This document shows, one piece after another, positions 45,991 to 59,067 of a stretch of DNA of 64,000 bases. The notes below the pieces were generated by a model. That model had not been told where the DNA came from, ran no database searches, and saw only the letters and a program-made list of their open reading frames with translations. A program made the position numbers and the translations under genes. The DNA is taken from contig OV884009.1 in assembly GCA_930367205.1 (NCBI GenBank), positions 100,399,189 to 100,463,188 of the forward strand, written 5' to 3'. The stretch is from Acanthosoma haemorrhoidale. Its lineage: Eukaryota; Arthropoda; Insecta; Hemiptera; Acanthosomatidae. Positions within the stretch are counted from its first letter, which is position 1, and the number at the start of each line of letters is the position of its first letter.

Positions 45991-46104
45991 GTATATCCTA
46001 CACCAGGCCTGGGCCATTTTATATTTCTGTTGAAACTTTTGTTTCTCGTTGTATGTATACAAAAAATATTAAATAAATGAAAATTTGCACGTGTCATTGT
46101 TATG

Positions 46105-46849
46105 CGTTCTACACACACCTGCAGAAGAAGTTGAAAAGAGTACGTAGGACTTACTACTCTCTCCAGCATCTCATCACAAGCCCGGCTATATCCCTTCGGC
46201 TGAAACTGTTAATATATAAGAGCGTCCTGAGGCAAGCTCTACTGTTTGGGACACCACTCTTCCGATTCCTACACACTAGCACAATAACTCGACTCCAGAG
46301 CTTCCAGAACAAAATCCTGCGCACGGCACTATGGCATACCTCTTTTTGTGATATGAAGGCTCTCGACATCCATGAAAAGTTCGAAGTCCCCACCATCACC
46401 GAAGCCATCCAAAGAAGACACATCAAGTTCTTTGACTCGATGAAACATAGCCAAAACCCTCTATTCCGAGATATGACACCCCCACCGCTACCGGCAAGAT
46501 GGCAACTATCAAGATCTGGTAAAGCAGACCAAATGGTGGACATCACGGCGCTTGACCCACCATCAACAAGCCTCTAACGGGCACCCAACACTGCTATCCG
46601 ACTAAATAAGACTGCACTACATGCCTAGAGGGACTCTAGGCCCAGCCACCAGTGGCCTCTCACCACTGTACCGCAACTATCAACCTCTACCGAGGCTTCC
46701 CACATTCCTTAATTCCCTCACACCACCTTCAAGCAGGTACTCCTAGTACAAGGATCCGCTCAACCCAAATATGCCTTTATTTTTCCCTCATCCTTAATCT
46801 TATAATTAGAGAGCTAAGGGAAAAAAAAAAAATAATAAAAAAAAAATAA
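46105..46849 (+). mobile_element. LINE family C 3'-end insertion with 11-bp TSD
   Basis: This 745-bp insert is bounded by TCATTGTTATG at 46094-46104 and 46850-46860. hAT A has one copy of this site (near 27856). It encodes the C-terminus of a Jockey-type ORF2 in one open frame: LQKKLKRVRRTYYSLQHLIT, then SVLRQALLFGTPLFRFLHTS, RLQSFQNKILRTALWHTSF and EAIQRRHIKFFDSMKHSQNP. The stop is at 46575-46577. A 3' UTR and A-rich tail follow. It is 5'-truncated, as target-primed insertions usually are. Confidence 0.85.
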
Positions 46850-47285
46850 TCATTGTTATGATGCGGAAGTGCGACTACGAACTCTGATATTCAGTTTCTT
46901 GATGTATTTTGTGCGTTTTCAAAGAATATAGAAAATGCAAATTATTTTGTTTTTTGTGGTTTTCTATTGGATCTTCCTTTTATCCTTGTACAGAAAAAAT
47001 TGAGAACGAACGAATTCTTTCGAATACCAAAAACGCCACTAAGTACACGCTTTTGGGTCCGTCATCGGTTCGTTATGCACTGTACGAACTAAGTTATTAT
47101 TATTTTAACTGAATATCTGTTTACATGCTAGGTTTCTTTTTGTCTTACTGGCGTGTTTACTTAGTTTTTTGTTTTTTTTTTGTGGTGCCGATAGTTAAAT
47201 AAAAGTAACAACAGATTTTTTTTCGAAAGAAAATATGAACTTTATTAAAGTGAGCATATTTTTACTAAAGCAATTAAAATTAAAA

Positions 47286-48300
47286 ATCGGCAAGGATTAA
47301 ATAAAATGTTAAATTGATAAAAATTAACATACATTTTAAAGTGTCACGAGTTCACTATTTGCACTAAGTTTAAAAAAGTTATTTTTACATGATTAAATCA
47401 TTAGAGTAAATACTAATTAAAGTAAAAAACATTAAATAATATAATTAGAAAACAAGAATAGGTACTAAGTTTACTTAAAAAGTTAAATTTTGAGCCTCTG
47501 TGTAATATACCAATATTCTTTAACTAACATTTGCTTACAATTTTTTCTTTTGAACATTTCAGGATGAATTTAAAGAAAAGAAAAATTGTTAATGATAAAA
47601 GGAAATTTAATGATCGTTGGAAAAGATTATTTTTTTTTACAATATTAAAGTGCGTTTGTAGAGAGGCAGTTGCTGTATTTAAGGAACATAACAGGCAGGT
47701 TAAAGGCATCCTGAGACAAAACATACTGAATATGTAAATTTTAGTAAGAAGTAAAACATTTAACTGCGCTTAAATCTAGGATCTGAAAGCTCAGGAAACG
47801 ATGCTTGGTTCATCATTACACAACAATCGGCAAGGATTCAATAAAATGTTAAATTGATAAAAGTTTACATAAATTTTAAAGTGTCATGAGTTCACTATTT
47901 GCATTAACTTTAAAAAGTTATTAAATATTGGCATTTTTACATAATTATAATACATCATTAGAAAACAGGAATAGGTACTAAGTTTATTTAAAAAGGTAAA
48001 TTTTGAGCCTCTGTGTAATATACCATTTCAGGATGAATTTAAAGAAAAGAAAAGTTGTTCATGAAAGCAGAAAATTTAATAATCGTTGGGAAAAAGATTA
48101 TTTTTTTCACAATACAGAGCTTTAAGTCAATGTATTTAATGGGTAAAGAGACAGTTCCTGTATGTAAGGAACATAACATGCAGGTTAAAAGGTTTCATGA
48201 TAATGAGACAAAAAATATTAAATGTGTAAATTTCAGTAAAAGTTAACTTATTATAAGTTATTAAGTTGCATCCGAAAGCTCAGGAAACAATGTTTAGTTC
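47286..48300. repeat. Tandem duplication inside hAT B
   Basis: AATCGGCAAGGATT.AATAAA and the following sequence at about 47286 recur at about 47824, a period near 540 bp, carrying a second copy of the BED-like exon. hAT A has only one such unit, so the duplication is specific to B or its lineage. Confidence 0.65.
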
Positions 48301-48590
48301 ATCATTACACCATAGTTTAATGCCTTAATTATATATTTATAATAATAGTTAAGCCTTAATTGTTATTCTCTTGCCAGGTCAATTGCAAAGAAAATGAAAC
48401 CATTTTCGGATGATGAACTGCTAAAGGATGCAGTTCTAAGATGTTTTGCCCGGTAAAAGCAAGTTATTTTCAAAAATACAATACATCTTACAATACGTTT
48501 TTTAAAAGCATGTTTACTTAAAGTGTGGCCCGATGTAATGTTACGCGTCATCAAAGAGCCCCGTAAAACAGTTTGGGGTGGCCAGGACTG

Positions 48591-49179
48591 CCTTACATGA
48601 TACTGGAAGTGTGTATAGCAACCATAACGAAGTAGCCGGCACAGTCAATGATTGTCAAGTCTAAAACTGTTCATAAATAATAGCAACTACTGAATTGTTA
48701 CCTTTCTTAGACAAAAAAATATGTATCCATAAAATGTTAAAATGAATGTGACTTAGTGGCCCATGAACAGTTAATAGCTTTTTCATACACCAATAATTTA
48801 TTATAGGCCTTAACACCGCGCAAACTAAGGAGCACCTGTAATTGGGGTTACTAAAAAATTGTCAATACACTTTTGATGACAGTTTTAATGACTTTATGAC
48901 TGACACTTATTATAAATACTTATTATTTATTTTTTATTGCTAATTGATTTACTAATGACCCTGTTGTTCAAGGGGCTGATTTTTTATTTCAAATATCATT
49001 GGGCCATCAAATGTAAATATCAGTGCAAAAAAACAAAACAATGATTGAATTAAAGTTATGAACAGGATGTTAACATTTTATTGTTTTACTTTTTAATATT
49101 ACAGTTTGAAAAAACAAAACAAAAGTTACCATTGTTAATCAATCAACACGTTGACATCTTTAATTTGATGCTACTAAAA

Positions 49180-49224
<45 letters not shown>

Positions 49225-50400
49225 CCCTTATATATTAACACCTACTAATTAATTATACATACAATTAATGGCTTTATTTGTCATTAAATGTGTATATAAA
49301 ATGTTCCCTTCCGTAAAATGTCAGACAGGCGGACGGACGGATGAAAACATAATAAAAAGTACCTAATATTAAAACAAAGGAAAGAAGAAAAACATAGAAA
49401 TTAGTCCAGAATAACACATCAAGCTTCAGACTTAAAAGTAATATCTTTTTGCCAAATGGAAATATGTACGCAAAGAAATTTTGATGTTGCTTCGTTAAAT
49501 GTTATTATGTTAAATATCGGACAGCCAGTTTATTACATTTTCACAATTAAAATAATATCAATCGCTGTCTGTGACAATGCATTATAATGCCAATACTAAA
49601 GACACTGTACTGTAAATAAACAAATGACGTAGTTGAGTAGTTCTTGATTGGGCTTCGAGAATGCGCTGTCTGTACCTATATGACCTGCATTGAAGGAATG
49701 TATTCTTGTCTTCGCTAAGTAGTATTCAAGATCTTGGTTCACGAATAAATTCTTATATTTGAGTATTCGTAGATGCCATTCTCTTTTATTTAATAAAAAC
49801 CACGCTCCGTACTAAATACTGCTGTACATATACGTTAGTTTCAGATACATTTCAGTCAGTTATATTTTAGGGTTTTGTTGAGTTTTGAAAAACCCAGAAA
49901 CCCTAATGTTTTTCACCGGTGTCTATTTGGTCTGGTATTTGTGAGACTACTCTTAACAGTAGCTTGAAAGCTAGAGTCAATACATTTTGCATTGAAGCCC
50001 CATTTAATACTGTGAACACGTGAAAAATGTAATCATCTACATAAAACATGAATGTCGTTAATTATGACTTATTAGTTTACTTGATATAAAAAGAATTCTA
50101 TAATTTTGACTAGGTCGTGAACTTAATTGTCTCAATTATAAATTAATAAAATGTAATAAAAACTGAAATTAAGAAGTCTTTACAGCTGTCATTTAACTCG
50201 TGTAAATTCAGCCAGCGAGATTTTTTCGAGAACCGAGTTATTTTTTATGGTAGAACCGGATGATGCTAAGAATAAAAGCAACCCCAAGAAAAATAACTAA
50301 TGAGGTGTCATTTATTATTATGTGTCATTAAAAACTAAATATTTTCGTATCGTAGTAACTAAGGTATCAAATTAAATAGATTTACTTCCCGATTAATAAT
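48591..50400. other. A+T-rich DNA, no gene recognised
   Basis: Nothing protein-like was seen. It contains the (TA)n tract at 49189-49222. Confidence 0.45.
49189..49222. repeat. (AT)n microsatellite
   Basis: About 17 AT units. Confidence 0.9.
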
Positions 50401-51700
50401 ATTCATATGTTACGACTTTTCAAATACAGGTACAACAGAAAGTACAGAAATCGACAGTATAGTGAAACCTTTGACGGAACAGCTGACTCAGATGCGGAGA
50501 GTTCAGCGAAGAGAAGCCACTACCACAATCAACCCCGCTTCATCGCCCATCTACATGTTGGACACCGCCTGCCTCTCCAAGGAAGTTGTTTCGCCCTACG
50601 ACTCCTAGGACTGAGGGTGTCGTATAATACAGCTGGAACTAGATGGGACACATTTTCTAGAAATGGTAGTGGAAGACGACATCACCCGAGGCGAGAGGGG
50701 ACGAAGATCTGCATGTGCCAAATCAGCATTCTAGGCATACTTCTTCAAAATGGCGAGCGTATTTCTTTTCAATTTGATTTGGGATCAATAAATGAGGCTC
50801 TTGGGATTGAAGTAAAAGCTAAATTTAGTGAAAATGTTTTGCTAAAAGAGTAACTTTAGAAGATTTAGTTAAATCATTAATAAAGTGTGATAAACAATTA
50901 TGGTAATTGGTCAATATTAATGGCTACGAGCTAAAAATTATGTTTCATTTAGGTTCGAATGAATTTTTAATTTATCCCATTGTAATAGGCCGTAAAATAA
51001 TTTCATGAAAATTCCAGATGCTTATAACTGAAAATAATTGCATTTTACAGAGCATTGGAAATCAAAGGATCAATAAGTGTATTAATAATAAAATTATGAA
51101 CTAGCCGAAAATTTATTTACTCAAACCCATTCGAACAGTTTTGAAGTTTATATTGGTCAATTAGTTAATAATTTCCATGTCGATAATAATAGTGATAGCC
51201 CTGTTGGTAAATTGTCATACTGTCAACTGGAAAATATTAATGATAATATCTGTTTACTGGGACATCCTAATGACTTAGTCCTAAAATAACCCTTCTAGGG
51301 ACTAGAGTTCCAGTGGCTATGACTGCTCGGATGGTAGCCACCCTTCTAAGGACCACTTAGGAAAAATAAACTCAGAAATCCTCTGACAGACAAACCAACT
51401 AACAACCACTATTAGAAAACTAGAGACATGGTTAGTTCAGGGAATACCGACTCCCGGGTAGCTCAGCCCCTTCCAAAGACAGACAGTAAAACCTTCCTAT
51501 CACTCATTTTAATTCAGAACCAAATAACTCTTCTTCGTGGTGCGAAATATTTCACATCACTAGACCTAGCTAGTGGATTTCATCAGATACCAGAACACCC
51601 GGTGTTTTTCTATTAAGTGTGCTTTCATTACACCTGACCTTACCCGTATTTTTCAAAGCTGGGTTATGGAAGCATTTCGTTCGGACTCGGTATCTTAGGG
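50400..51700 (+). pseudogene. Decayed Ty3/gypsy pol, second lineage
   Basis: IYPIVIGRKII near 50970-51005 resembles the end of a retroviral protease. GAKYFTSLDLASGFHQIPEH (about 51537-51600) is the RT motif around the first catalytic Asp, and a frame just after it gives CAFITPDLTRIFQSW-like sequence. Both are typical of Ty3/gypsy elements distinct from the intact copy at 20711. Everything between is broken by stops. The 148-codon frame at 50407-50853 is not recognised and may be a gag/protease-region shadow. Confidence 0.5.
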
Positions 51701-51925
51701 TAGGCGAAAACCGTCCGGATCTCAAAGGCGAGTGTGAACCGGAGAGAGGTACACTGGATTACCGGATGAGACGCTACTAGGTAAAGTTTGTAGAGCCCTA
51801 GAGACCGTTGACCGCATGGAAGCGATCCCTTCCAAGGATGGGCTAGTTTTAGCAAGACAAAGGCAGAGAATCCCACTAGGAAGGTGTGGGTTCTTTCAAC
51901 GCTGGACTAAAACATAGCAAGGTAA

Positions 51926-52054
<129 letters not shown>

Positions 52055-52094
52055 AGTGTTCAATTCAGGTGCCGGGTTCTGAATGAACGGAAAA

Positions 52095-52850
52095 AGCTCC
52101 GATTCTCGGCAAAGTCAACTGCAATGTCAATCAGCACCTTTATTTCCCCCCTTACCCTAGCGTCGGTGTATTGTTCTCCTAAAAAATCCATTTCCGATTC
52201 CCTATTCATCTCCTTCTAGACTCCATTGGACATCGTTTCCTTGTGGGTGGGGACTTTAGTGCAAAGATATGCATATGTTAATTTAGTTACTTAGTTAATC
52301 TAAATACGCCTTAGGCGTCAGTTTAGAGAGGGGGGGGACTCGTTCACGGCACGGCTAAAGCACACTAAGGTCCAAGACCACAGGTTTAACCATTTTATCT
52401 TTTTCTTGACGTCCACCGGGCAGCAGTCGAGACCCTATCCCCCGGCGGGCGTTCCCTTATCCCGATTTAATATACCCTACATTCTTGGATTCATTCGTTC
52501 TAAGTTAATGAAATTCTATCGAAACCTATCCAACTAACCTAATCTCTTAGCACAGTCTTTTCACTACGCCACACATCACTATAATCCTCCTCTGATACTA
52601 TAGCGGCAGTGGCGTCGAGACCTGCTATAAATACGTAACAGTGGGAGTCCTAGCAATGACCAGTTTCTCCAATCATGTTCTGAGCGTCTGTGGATCTCGC
52701 GCTCTTGGTCGGCTTCCACTGGCCGGTGACACGGCTGATGGACGAGCGTGTGGGACTTCCCAAGGCCAAGGCTTCTTTCGCATGCGTGAGAGATGACAAC
52801 CATGTGGATTTGAGAGAACTCTGGGCTGTTTGTAAATACTCCATATCTGT
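52095..52850 (+). mobile_element. LINE family A fragments, plus strand (copy 6)
   Basis: About 52095-52268 matches the endonuclease region of family A (reading FLVGGDFSAK near its end). About 52470-52850 matches the sense strand of the family A 3' UTR (GGGAGTCCTAGCAATGACCA, CTGGGCTGTTTGTAAATA). The 200 bp between them is unassigned. RT and the terminal tail are missing. Confidence 0.55.
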
Positions 52851-54149
52851 AACCTTAATGTCGTTATTGGCCCTTCACTCTCTGTGCCTTTTATTACTTT
52901 TTCGCATTTATCCCAAAAAGTAAAATTTAATTATTAATTGATGTGTATGTTAACGCTTAATCGACAAAAAAATGGTTATTTGATTCCCCATCATAACATA
53001 AAACTGGGGCACGTTATGGCAGCCATACGATTTAATTAAAGAAAGCATTCTTACACACCTTAAGAAATTTGCTGAATTCAATATCGTAGTTAATTGAATC
53101 GCGGGATTTGAAATAATTTCATAAATATTTACACGACTCCCGAAAATACAGTAATTTCTATGAAGATTTAAAACAGGTGGTGTTCAGTTATTAGATATCA
53201 TATTTACTAGGGAACCAAATCAAACACATCACGATTAAAAACATTAAAAAGAACACCAAGAGAGAATTGAATTGAAGCAAAACTTTTTTCAATGGCTTGA
53301 GAAAATTATCTGGCGGTTGAAATTTCTAACAGGGGCATAGGCCGTTCAATAAATCCATCTAAGAGCCATAAACCGAAGTGGACAGGATTCTGTTCAGCCG
53401 TTCCATAGTATCTCAAGCAATTATCTCAGGTTAAATTGGGTTTATAAAATTTTACAGTCCCAACTCCTATCCAAATTTATTTTATTTCAAGGGATTTTTA
53501 TGAGAGATCAATCTTCTCTATTTATGCGGATTCCATTATGATATTGCATGACACAAAGTCAAAAGAAATACGAGGACGCTCTAAAGCTTATTTATAACCT
53601 ACATGGTTTTTGATGATGACTACCCATAACGAGGGAATCAAATATTTACTACTGGTCACTTCCTAAGATTCCATTTGATGCCTCAGAAAGCACCGGTTCT
53701 TCATTCATTCAAAAAATAAATTGTCAGTGAATGCTATCAAACAATCATGAATGATCATAGAAATACTGTATTTTATAGTAGTTCGGCGATATGCAATCTA
53801 ATTACTTTCTTAATTCAGGTACGGGACAATTAGGTATATCGATCTGTATGTTCTACAATAGCAGTGGTTGAATCAAACGATTCAATCAATATATTCCACA
53901 GTCCTCGAAGTATGCTTATTTGCTTTTGAGGCAATAATCTTGAGTCTGCCAAAATATTAAATGATCAAAAATGTCGGGCTCGTTTCTAACGCTAACTTTT
54001 TCGATCACTCGAGTCCCAGATCAGAAACTATAAGATATAAATCTTATATAGCTCTTCCCCCCCCCCTCCTCAAGGTTAAGGAAAATCAAAATCAAAATAA
54101 AAGGGCAAAGACGATCAAAATAATTTGAAAGATATTACATTCAATAACA
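52851..54149. other. A+T-rich DNA, no gene recognised
   Basis: Nothing identifiable was seen. A C-homopolymer is present at about 54057-54067. Confidence 0.45.
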
Positions 54150-55635
54150 ACTTTATTATGATGAAATTACAATCTGCCTTTACTTAATAGGCAATAAATA
54201 ATTGAGATAAGTGTTTTCATTCATACCATATTTACAATTCATCATTCGTTCGCACATTCATACAATATTTACAAACAGCCCAGGGGCCCCCCAAGTCCAC
54301 ACAGTTGTTGCCTCCCTCGCAAGCGAAAGAGGAAGCGGAGTCTCGGGAAGTCCCCCACGCTCCCAACCAGCCACGTCACCGGATACGAGCCAGCGGAGGC
54401 TGACGAAGAGCGCGCGAGCCACATACGCTCAGGACATGATTGGAGAAACTGGCCATTGCCAGGACTCCCACTGTGCGCATTTATAGTAGGTCACGAGGCC
54501 CCTGCCGTTTCAGTCTCCGGGGAGGATTATAGGGATGAGTGGAGCAGTGCAATGACTGTGCTACGGGATTAGGGTGGTTGGATAGGTTACTATGGAATTT
54601 CATGAATTTGGAAGAGGTGAGTTCAAGAATGTAGGGTATATTAACATCATTATGAAGGGTTTTGTTGCTGACGTAATAGGGAGCATTTACTATTGTTCTC
54701 AGGACTTTTGATTGAAAGGATTGGATGCGCTTGATGTTCGACTTTTTTGCTGTCCCCCATAGCTCTATTCCGTATGTCCAGATTGGCTTAAGTGTAACTT
54801 TGTAAATTACTAATTTATTTTTTTATTGAGGAATTGGATGTTTTTTGAAGTATTGTGTAAAGTTGCCCAAAGCGTCTGTTTATTACTTGTCTTTTTAGCC
54901 TCGTGTGTGAGTAGTATGTTAGCCTTTTGTCGAAATGGAAGCCTAAAGACGGTGTCTCGGATACAGGAAGAGGAATGGAATTAAATACCACTAGTGGACA
55001 GGGGTTGCGGCAGAGGGTAAAAGTAATGTGTGAACATTTTTCTTCATTAACTTTGATCAGTTATTGTTTGCACCAATACTCCATCCCATCAAGATGTTAT
55101 AGGATGCAGTTCCGGGGTCTGGGTGGGATGACAGGACTGCTGTGTCATCTGCAAATGTTGTCAAGAAGGTATTGGGGGTAGAGGGGACATCAGCGGTGTA
55201 TAGCTTATAGAGAATGGAACCCAGGACACTGCCCTGTGGAACTCCTGCTTTTATGGGATAGTAGTTAGAATATTCTAAACCACAGCGGACTTGGAAGAAG
55301 CGGTTTGAAAGGTAGGACTTTAGGATCAGGAAAAGGGTCTGTGGTAAATATGTTTTGAGCTTGTAAAGCAAACCTCCGTGCCAAACCCTGTCAAAAGCTT
55401 GAGGTATGTCCAGAAATGCAGCAGTGCAATACTGTTTGGATTCAAGGGCTGAGGAAATGTGATCAACAACGCGAAGGCCTTGTTGAGTAGTGGAATGTTG
55501 TTGACGGAAGCCAAACTGGTGTATAGGAAAAAGGTTTTTGGATTCGACAATTGGAAGTAGACGTTTTAAGAGGAGATTCTCAAATATTTTTGAGAGGATA
55601 GGGAGTAGGCTAATTGGACGGTAAGATGAGGCGTC
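54150..55635 (-). mobile_element. Jockey-type LINE family A, copy 3
   Basis: This minus-strand copy has its 3' tail at 54150. It holds an open RT segment of about 190 codons (55057-55635) with SSYRPISLLPILSKIFENLL, FLDIPQAFDRVWHGG, AGVPQGSVLGSILYKLYTAD and TTFADDTAVLSSH. FADD is the catalytic motif. The frame is clean over this stretch, so the copy is younger than copies 1 and 2, but it is truncated on its 5' side. There it joins an inverted copy of its own 3' end at 55633-55866. Confidence 0.82.
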
Positions 55636-55866
55636 CTGAGCGTATGTGGCTCTCGCGCTCTTCGTCAGCCTCCGCTTCCTCTTTCGCATGCGAGAGAGGC
55701 AACAACCGTGTGGACTTGGGGGGCCCCTGGGCTGTTTGTAAATATTGTATGAATGTGCGAGCGAATGATGAATTGTAACTATGGTATGAATGAAAACATT
55801 AATCTCAATTATTTATTGCCTATTAAGTATTAAGGTAGATTGTAATTTCATCATAATAAAGTTGTT
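55633..55866 (+). repeat. Inverted copy of LINE family A 3' end
   Basis: The plus strand here matches the reverse complement of 54150-54440, from GTCCTGAGCGTATGTGGCTC to the terminal tail. It lacks 58 bp relative to the left arm. The missing part lies between two AGCGGAG copies in the left arm (54334-54340 and 54392-54398). Confidence 0.8.
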
Positions 55867-57440
55867 TATACACAAAAAATTATTATATAATTATGGGAAA
55901 TAAATTGATTTGAAAAAAAAAAGAAATTGGGCTGAATTACTAATAAATCAATAAATCCTAACCACACTCAGAATCGGAATGTGGGGGAGCTTAAAGGTTT
56001 TGCATAACCTCCATTGACTGGGTTCCACAGTGAGCACCGATAGCCTTAATTATCATTTGATGAATAGTATTTTAAATAATGGTATCCCCTCTTCCTCCAA
56101 TGTCCTACTTTTCACCACCAAGTGGCGATATCATCCGTGCAGCGTAGATTCTTACCATATATTTTTATATCATGCGAGGCTTGCTTTCTTAGTAATAGCT
56201 TTTTGAAGTATCCCACAACCATCAATTCTCATGAATTACTTTATGCATTTATGGATCCTAAAAAATCAAATTAAGCATGGAAAAAGTTGGTCCAATATCT
56301 TCTAAGACTTTTCTCTAATACCAGCTCTGAAACTGTTTAATTTTGTAATATTTAATATATTTAAGGATGCATGAGAATATAATAATTTTTAAACAATTGT
56401 CCATAAAATGCTTCCGTATATTCATTCCTCATTCCTTGTTGCGACGTTTTTCACTCATCTAGTCCATTATCGGGCGACATTTACACAGCTAATTATTTGT
56501 GAAAATTCTTTTAGGTTTTTTCCGGAAATGTTTGGTCTTGAAGAGCCGGGAACGCTAGTCGAATACACTAATGTTTAGTATTTTTCTGTATACTTACATG
56601 GAAGTGATTCTTAAAAGTCAGAACCACAAGGCAACCGCCAGTTGATAGTAAGCATCTACGATCTTTGTTGTTTTCATTTCTATATTTTTTAATAATTTTA
56701 TTTATAAGTAATTTTGCATCATCTGTATTTGTGCTAATTGTGGATTTATAATGTTGGTCATTAAAATTTATAAATAAGTTTAATTAGTAAATTTGCTAAC
56801 ACATATATGGACAGCAATTAAAGAAGTATAATGTATATTTATGTTTATTCCAAGTCCGGAAGATAAGCCTGAATAGGCTAAAAATTAACTTTTGGGTACC
56901 CACAGTCTGGAAGAGTTTAACCAAAGAGAATTCATATTTAGAATGGCTAGAGCCGTCGACTAGATATTGGAAAGACCGATCTTGCTTCCCATTAAGTTTT
57001 CCTTTTTAGCTGTTCAGTATTAATAATGTTATTAACTATAGTGAAGGAAATCCTACAATGAAAATTTCTTATTTGAAATATTTATAATTTACAAGAAGTA
57101 GTAATATGTATTTTGTTTTATCTTTCCTATATTTTAGAGGCAACCTTATACTGTACTTAAATTGAAGTTAAGTTGATATAAAATTTTGTTTTCAGTTTAG
57201 TCTAGGGTTACAAAAATGAACTAAAGAAAATATAACAGCAGCAGGCCACTGATCCTTGGTCTCTACAAGTTGAGATTAATAACATTCTTTAAAATATTGC
57301 CATTTAATTGGTTGACTTGTAGGTACAAAAATTTATAGTAGTGCTGCCTCCTCCCTAACACCTTCCATATTCCATTAGGCTGATAAGGGAAAAATAAAAA
57401 GTTTCATTTATCTGATTTTTTTCGTGGGGAAATAGCATGG
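55867..57440. other. A+T-rich DNA, no gene recognised
   Basis: No identifiable protein, RNA gene or repeat. Confidence 0.45.
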
Positions 57441-57890
57441 AAGGATGTTGCTAGAAGGAAAGGACAAGGCTGTTAGGGGATTCCTCAGAAGGAATTGCTG
57501 CCGACGCCGGATTTCTTTCAAAGCCGCTTGTCTAATTGTCTGTATGCAAATCGGATACAGCAGACAGACTCTAGGGCCCATATTGATTACCCGCCAGGGT
57601 GGTCCCCTTTGCATATTATTATGTACCCTGGCTACATATCCTCTTTCATTTTGGCTATCGCTTCCTGCCTGTTGTGAGCCTCGGAAGAGCGCGGCTTGCA
57701 TAAACCCGATTTTTCGCCCAAGAGGATTGGAATTCTCGGATAGCCACTGACGCACACAGCACCCATGATCGGATGGGTGGTCTTCGATAGACGGCCGTCG
57801 TGGCTCTGTTCCAATGAGCTACTGCGTAGCGGTGACCGACGTTCGCCCATAACGGCCTTGTCGCCAGTCACGCATCCACTACAAATGTAC
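57440..57890. other. G/C-rich island of unknown origin
   Basis: This block stands out from its A+T-rich surroundings. It is open on both strands (for example minus 57408-57755 and plus 57445-57750). No frame is recognised, and neither strand has a convincing start context. It may be part of an unknown transposon or an exon. Confidence 0.3.
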
Positions 57891-59047
57891 TCTTATTGTC
57901 AACACCAATCATCATTCAATATGTCATGACAAATGCGTTCTTGGCTAGTATACTTGTTATATATAATCGCCTAGCTTCAAGTAGTGGCTTTACTTTCAGT
58001 ATATATGAAAAAAATTAAACCGAACCGTGAAAAAAATTTATATTTATGTTTTTTAAAGCCACAGCTCAGAAGACATTTAACCTATAAGGTACTGATTTTT
58101 TTCACCATGGTTAAGGATATTTTAAATACGGTAATGTAAAAATCCTGATTTATGGAATATACTTTTCAAAATATAGATCGATGAAATTAAATGACCTATC
58201 TATATATCAGTGGTGGTCTCATAATATACCATAATTAGTCATGGTACTGGTTTTGTGGAATAAACCGACTTAACAAAAATTTTGAAAATTCCTCTTTATT
58301 AACCCTCAGTATTTTCTCAACCATTGACTCAGCGGAAAAAATGAATATAAAATTATTATAGGCAATTTTGTTTAAGTACTTGATTAAGTACCTTTTGCTA
58401 AATTCACTATTTTTTGAGATAAATGCGAAAAACTGGAAAAAAATACCTATAAACAACCCCCCCTCTCACACGCTCTGCCCCCACCCTCGGGGACTTTTAG
58501 TATGTTGTAAAGGAAACCCCCCCCCACCAAAAAATGTGTACCAAAAATAAAAATGGTTTACCTAATTTTTTATTTCTAATCGTCATATTTTGGCCTTCTT
58601 TACTTTGACTAGTTGTGAGTCTCCCCGAAGCCTGACTAACTTCATATTCCTTTTGTTTAATTGGAGATGTTTCATAACAACCTTATATCCTGACCTGGTC
58701 ATCTTCAATAGCTATCTATCAGTCTGTCTCATTCATCAAAGAACTTCCAAAGTTTTAAACTAATAATACTCCTGCAGTTGGGTCGGTACATTACCCAATT
58801 GGCTTAAGCCTGTGACTGACAAACTATCGTCACAAATGCGACTAAATGAACATTTTTTTTTTCAATACAATTAAAAATAGTGGAATAAATGTAAATCGAA
58901 AAAATTACAGGCCAATGAATTGAAGTCATCTAAACATCTTAATTGTCAAGTCAACATAATAAGAAAAATATTCTTGTAGTTACTTATCATTAAATAAATT
59001 ACATTTGAGATCATGTCCTTATCTCCTTAGATAGATAAATAAATAAA
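57891..59047. other. A+T-rich DNA, no gene recognised
   Basis: Only short frames and C-homopolymers near 58458 and 58517. It ends at a short (TA)n tract (59048-59065). Confidence 0.45.
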
Positions 59048-59067
59048 TATATATATATATATATAAG

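Larger units (their letters stand above)
46004..48590 (+). mobile_element. hAT-type DNA transposon B (internally duplicated)
   Basis: It starts CAGGCCTGGGCC and ends GGGTGGCCAGGACTG. Flanks TCCTACAC (45996-46003) and CCTTACAT (48591-48598) differ only by three C/T transitions, fitting an 8-bp hAT target duplication. From 46861 to about 47815 it is nearly identical to hAT A. A frame at 47574 reads MNLKKRKIVNDKRKFNDRW followed by KEHNRQ, a degraded BED-finger-like N-terminus. A second, diverged copy of this unit begins near 47824 and gives KRKVVHESRKFNNRW at 48033. An exon-like piece near 48375 reads SIAKKMKPFSDDELLKDA, which matches the segment after the finger in EPM2AIP1-like proteins. The transposase core is absent. 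Confidence 0.64.

Noticed and set aside
50407..50853. 148-codon frame as a host gene
   Set aside because: Not recognised; it lies directly before gypsy protease- and RT-like remnants and is probably an out-of-frame reading of that element.
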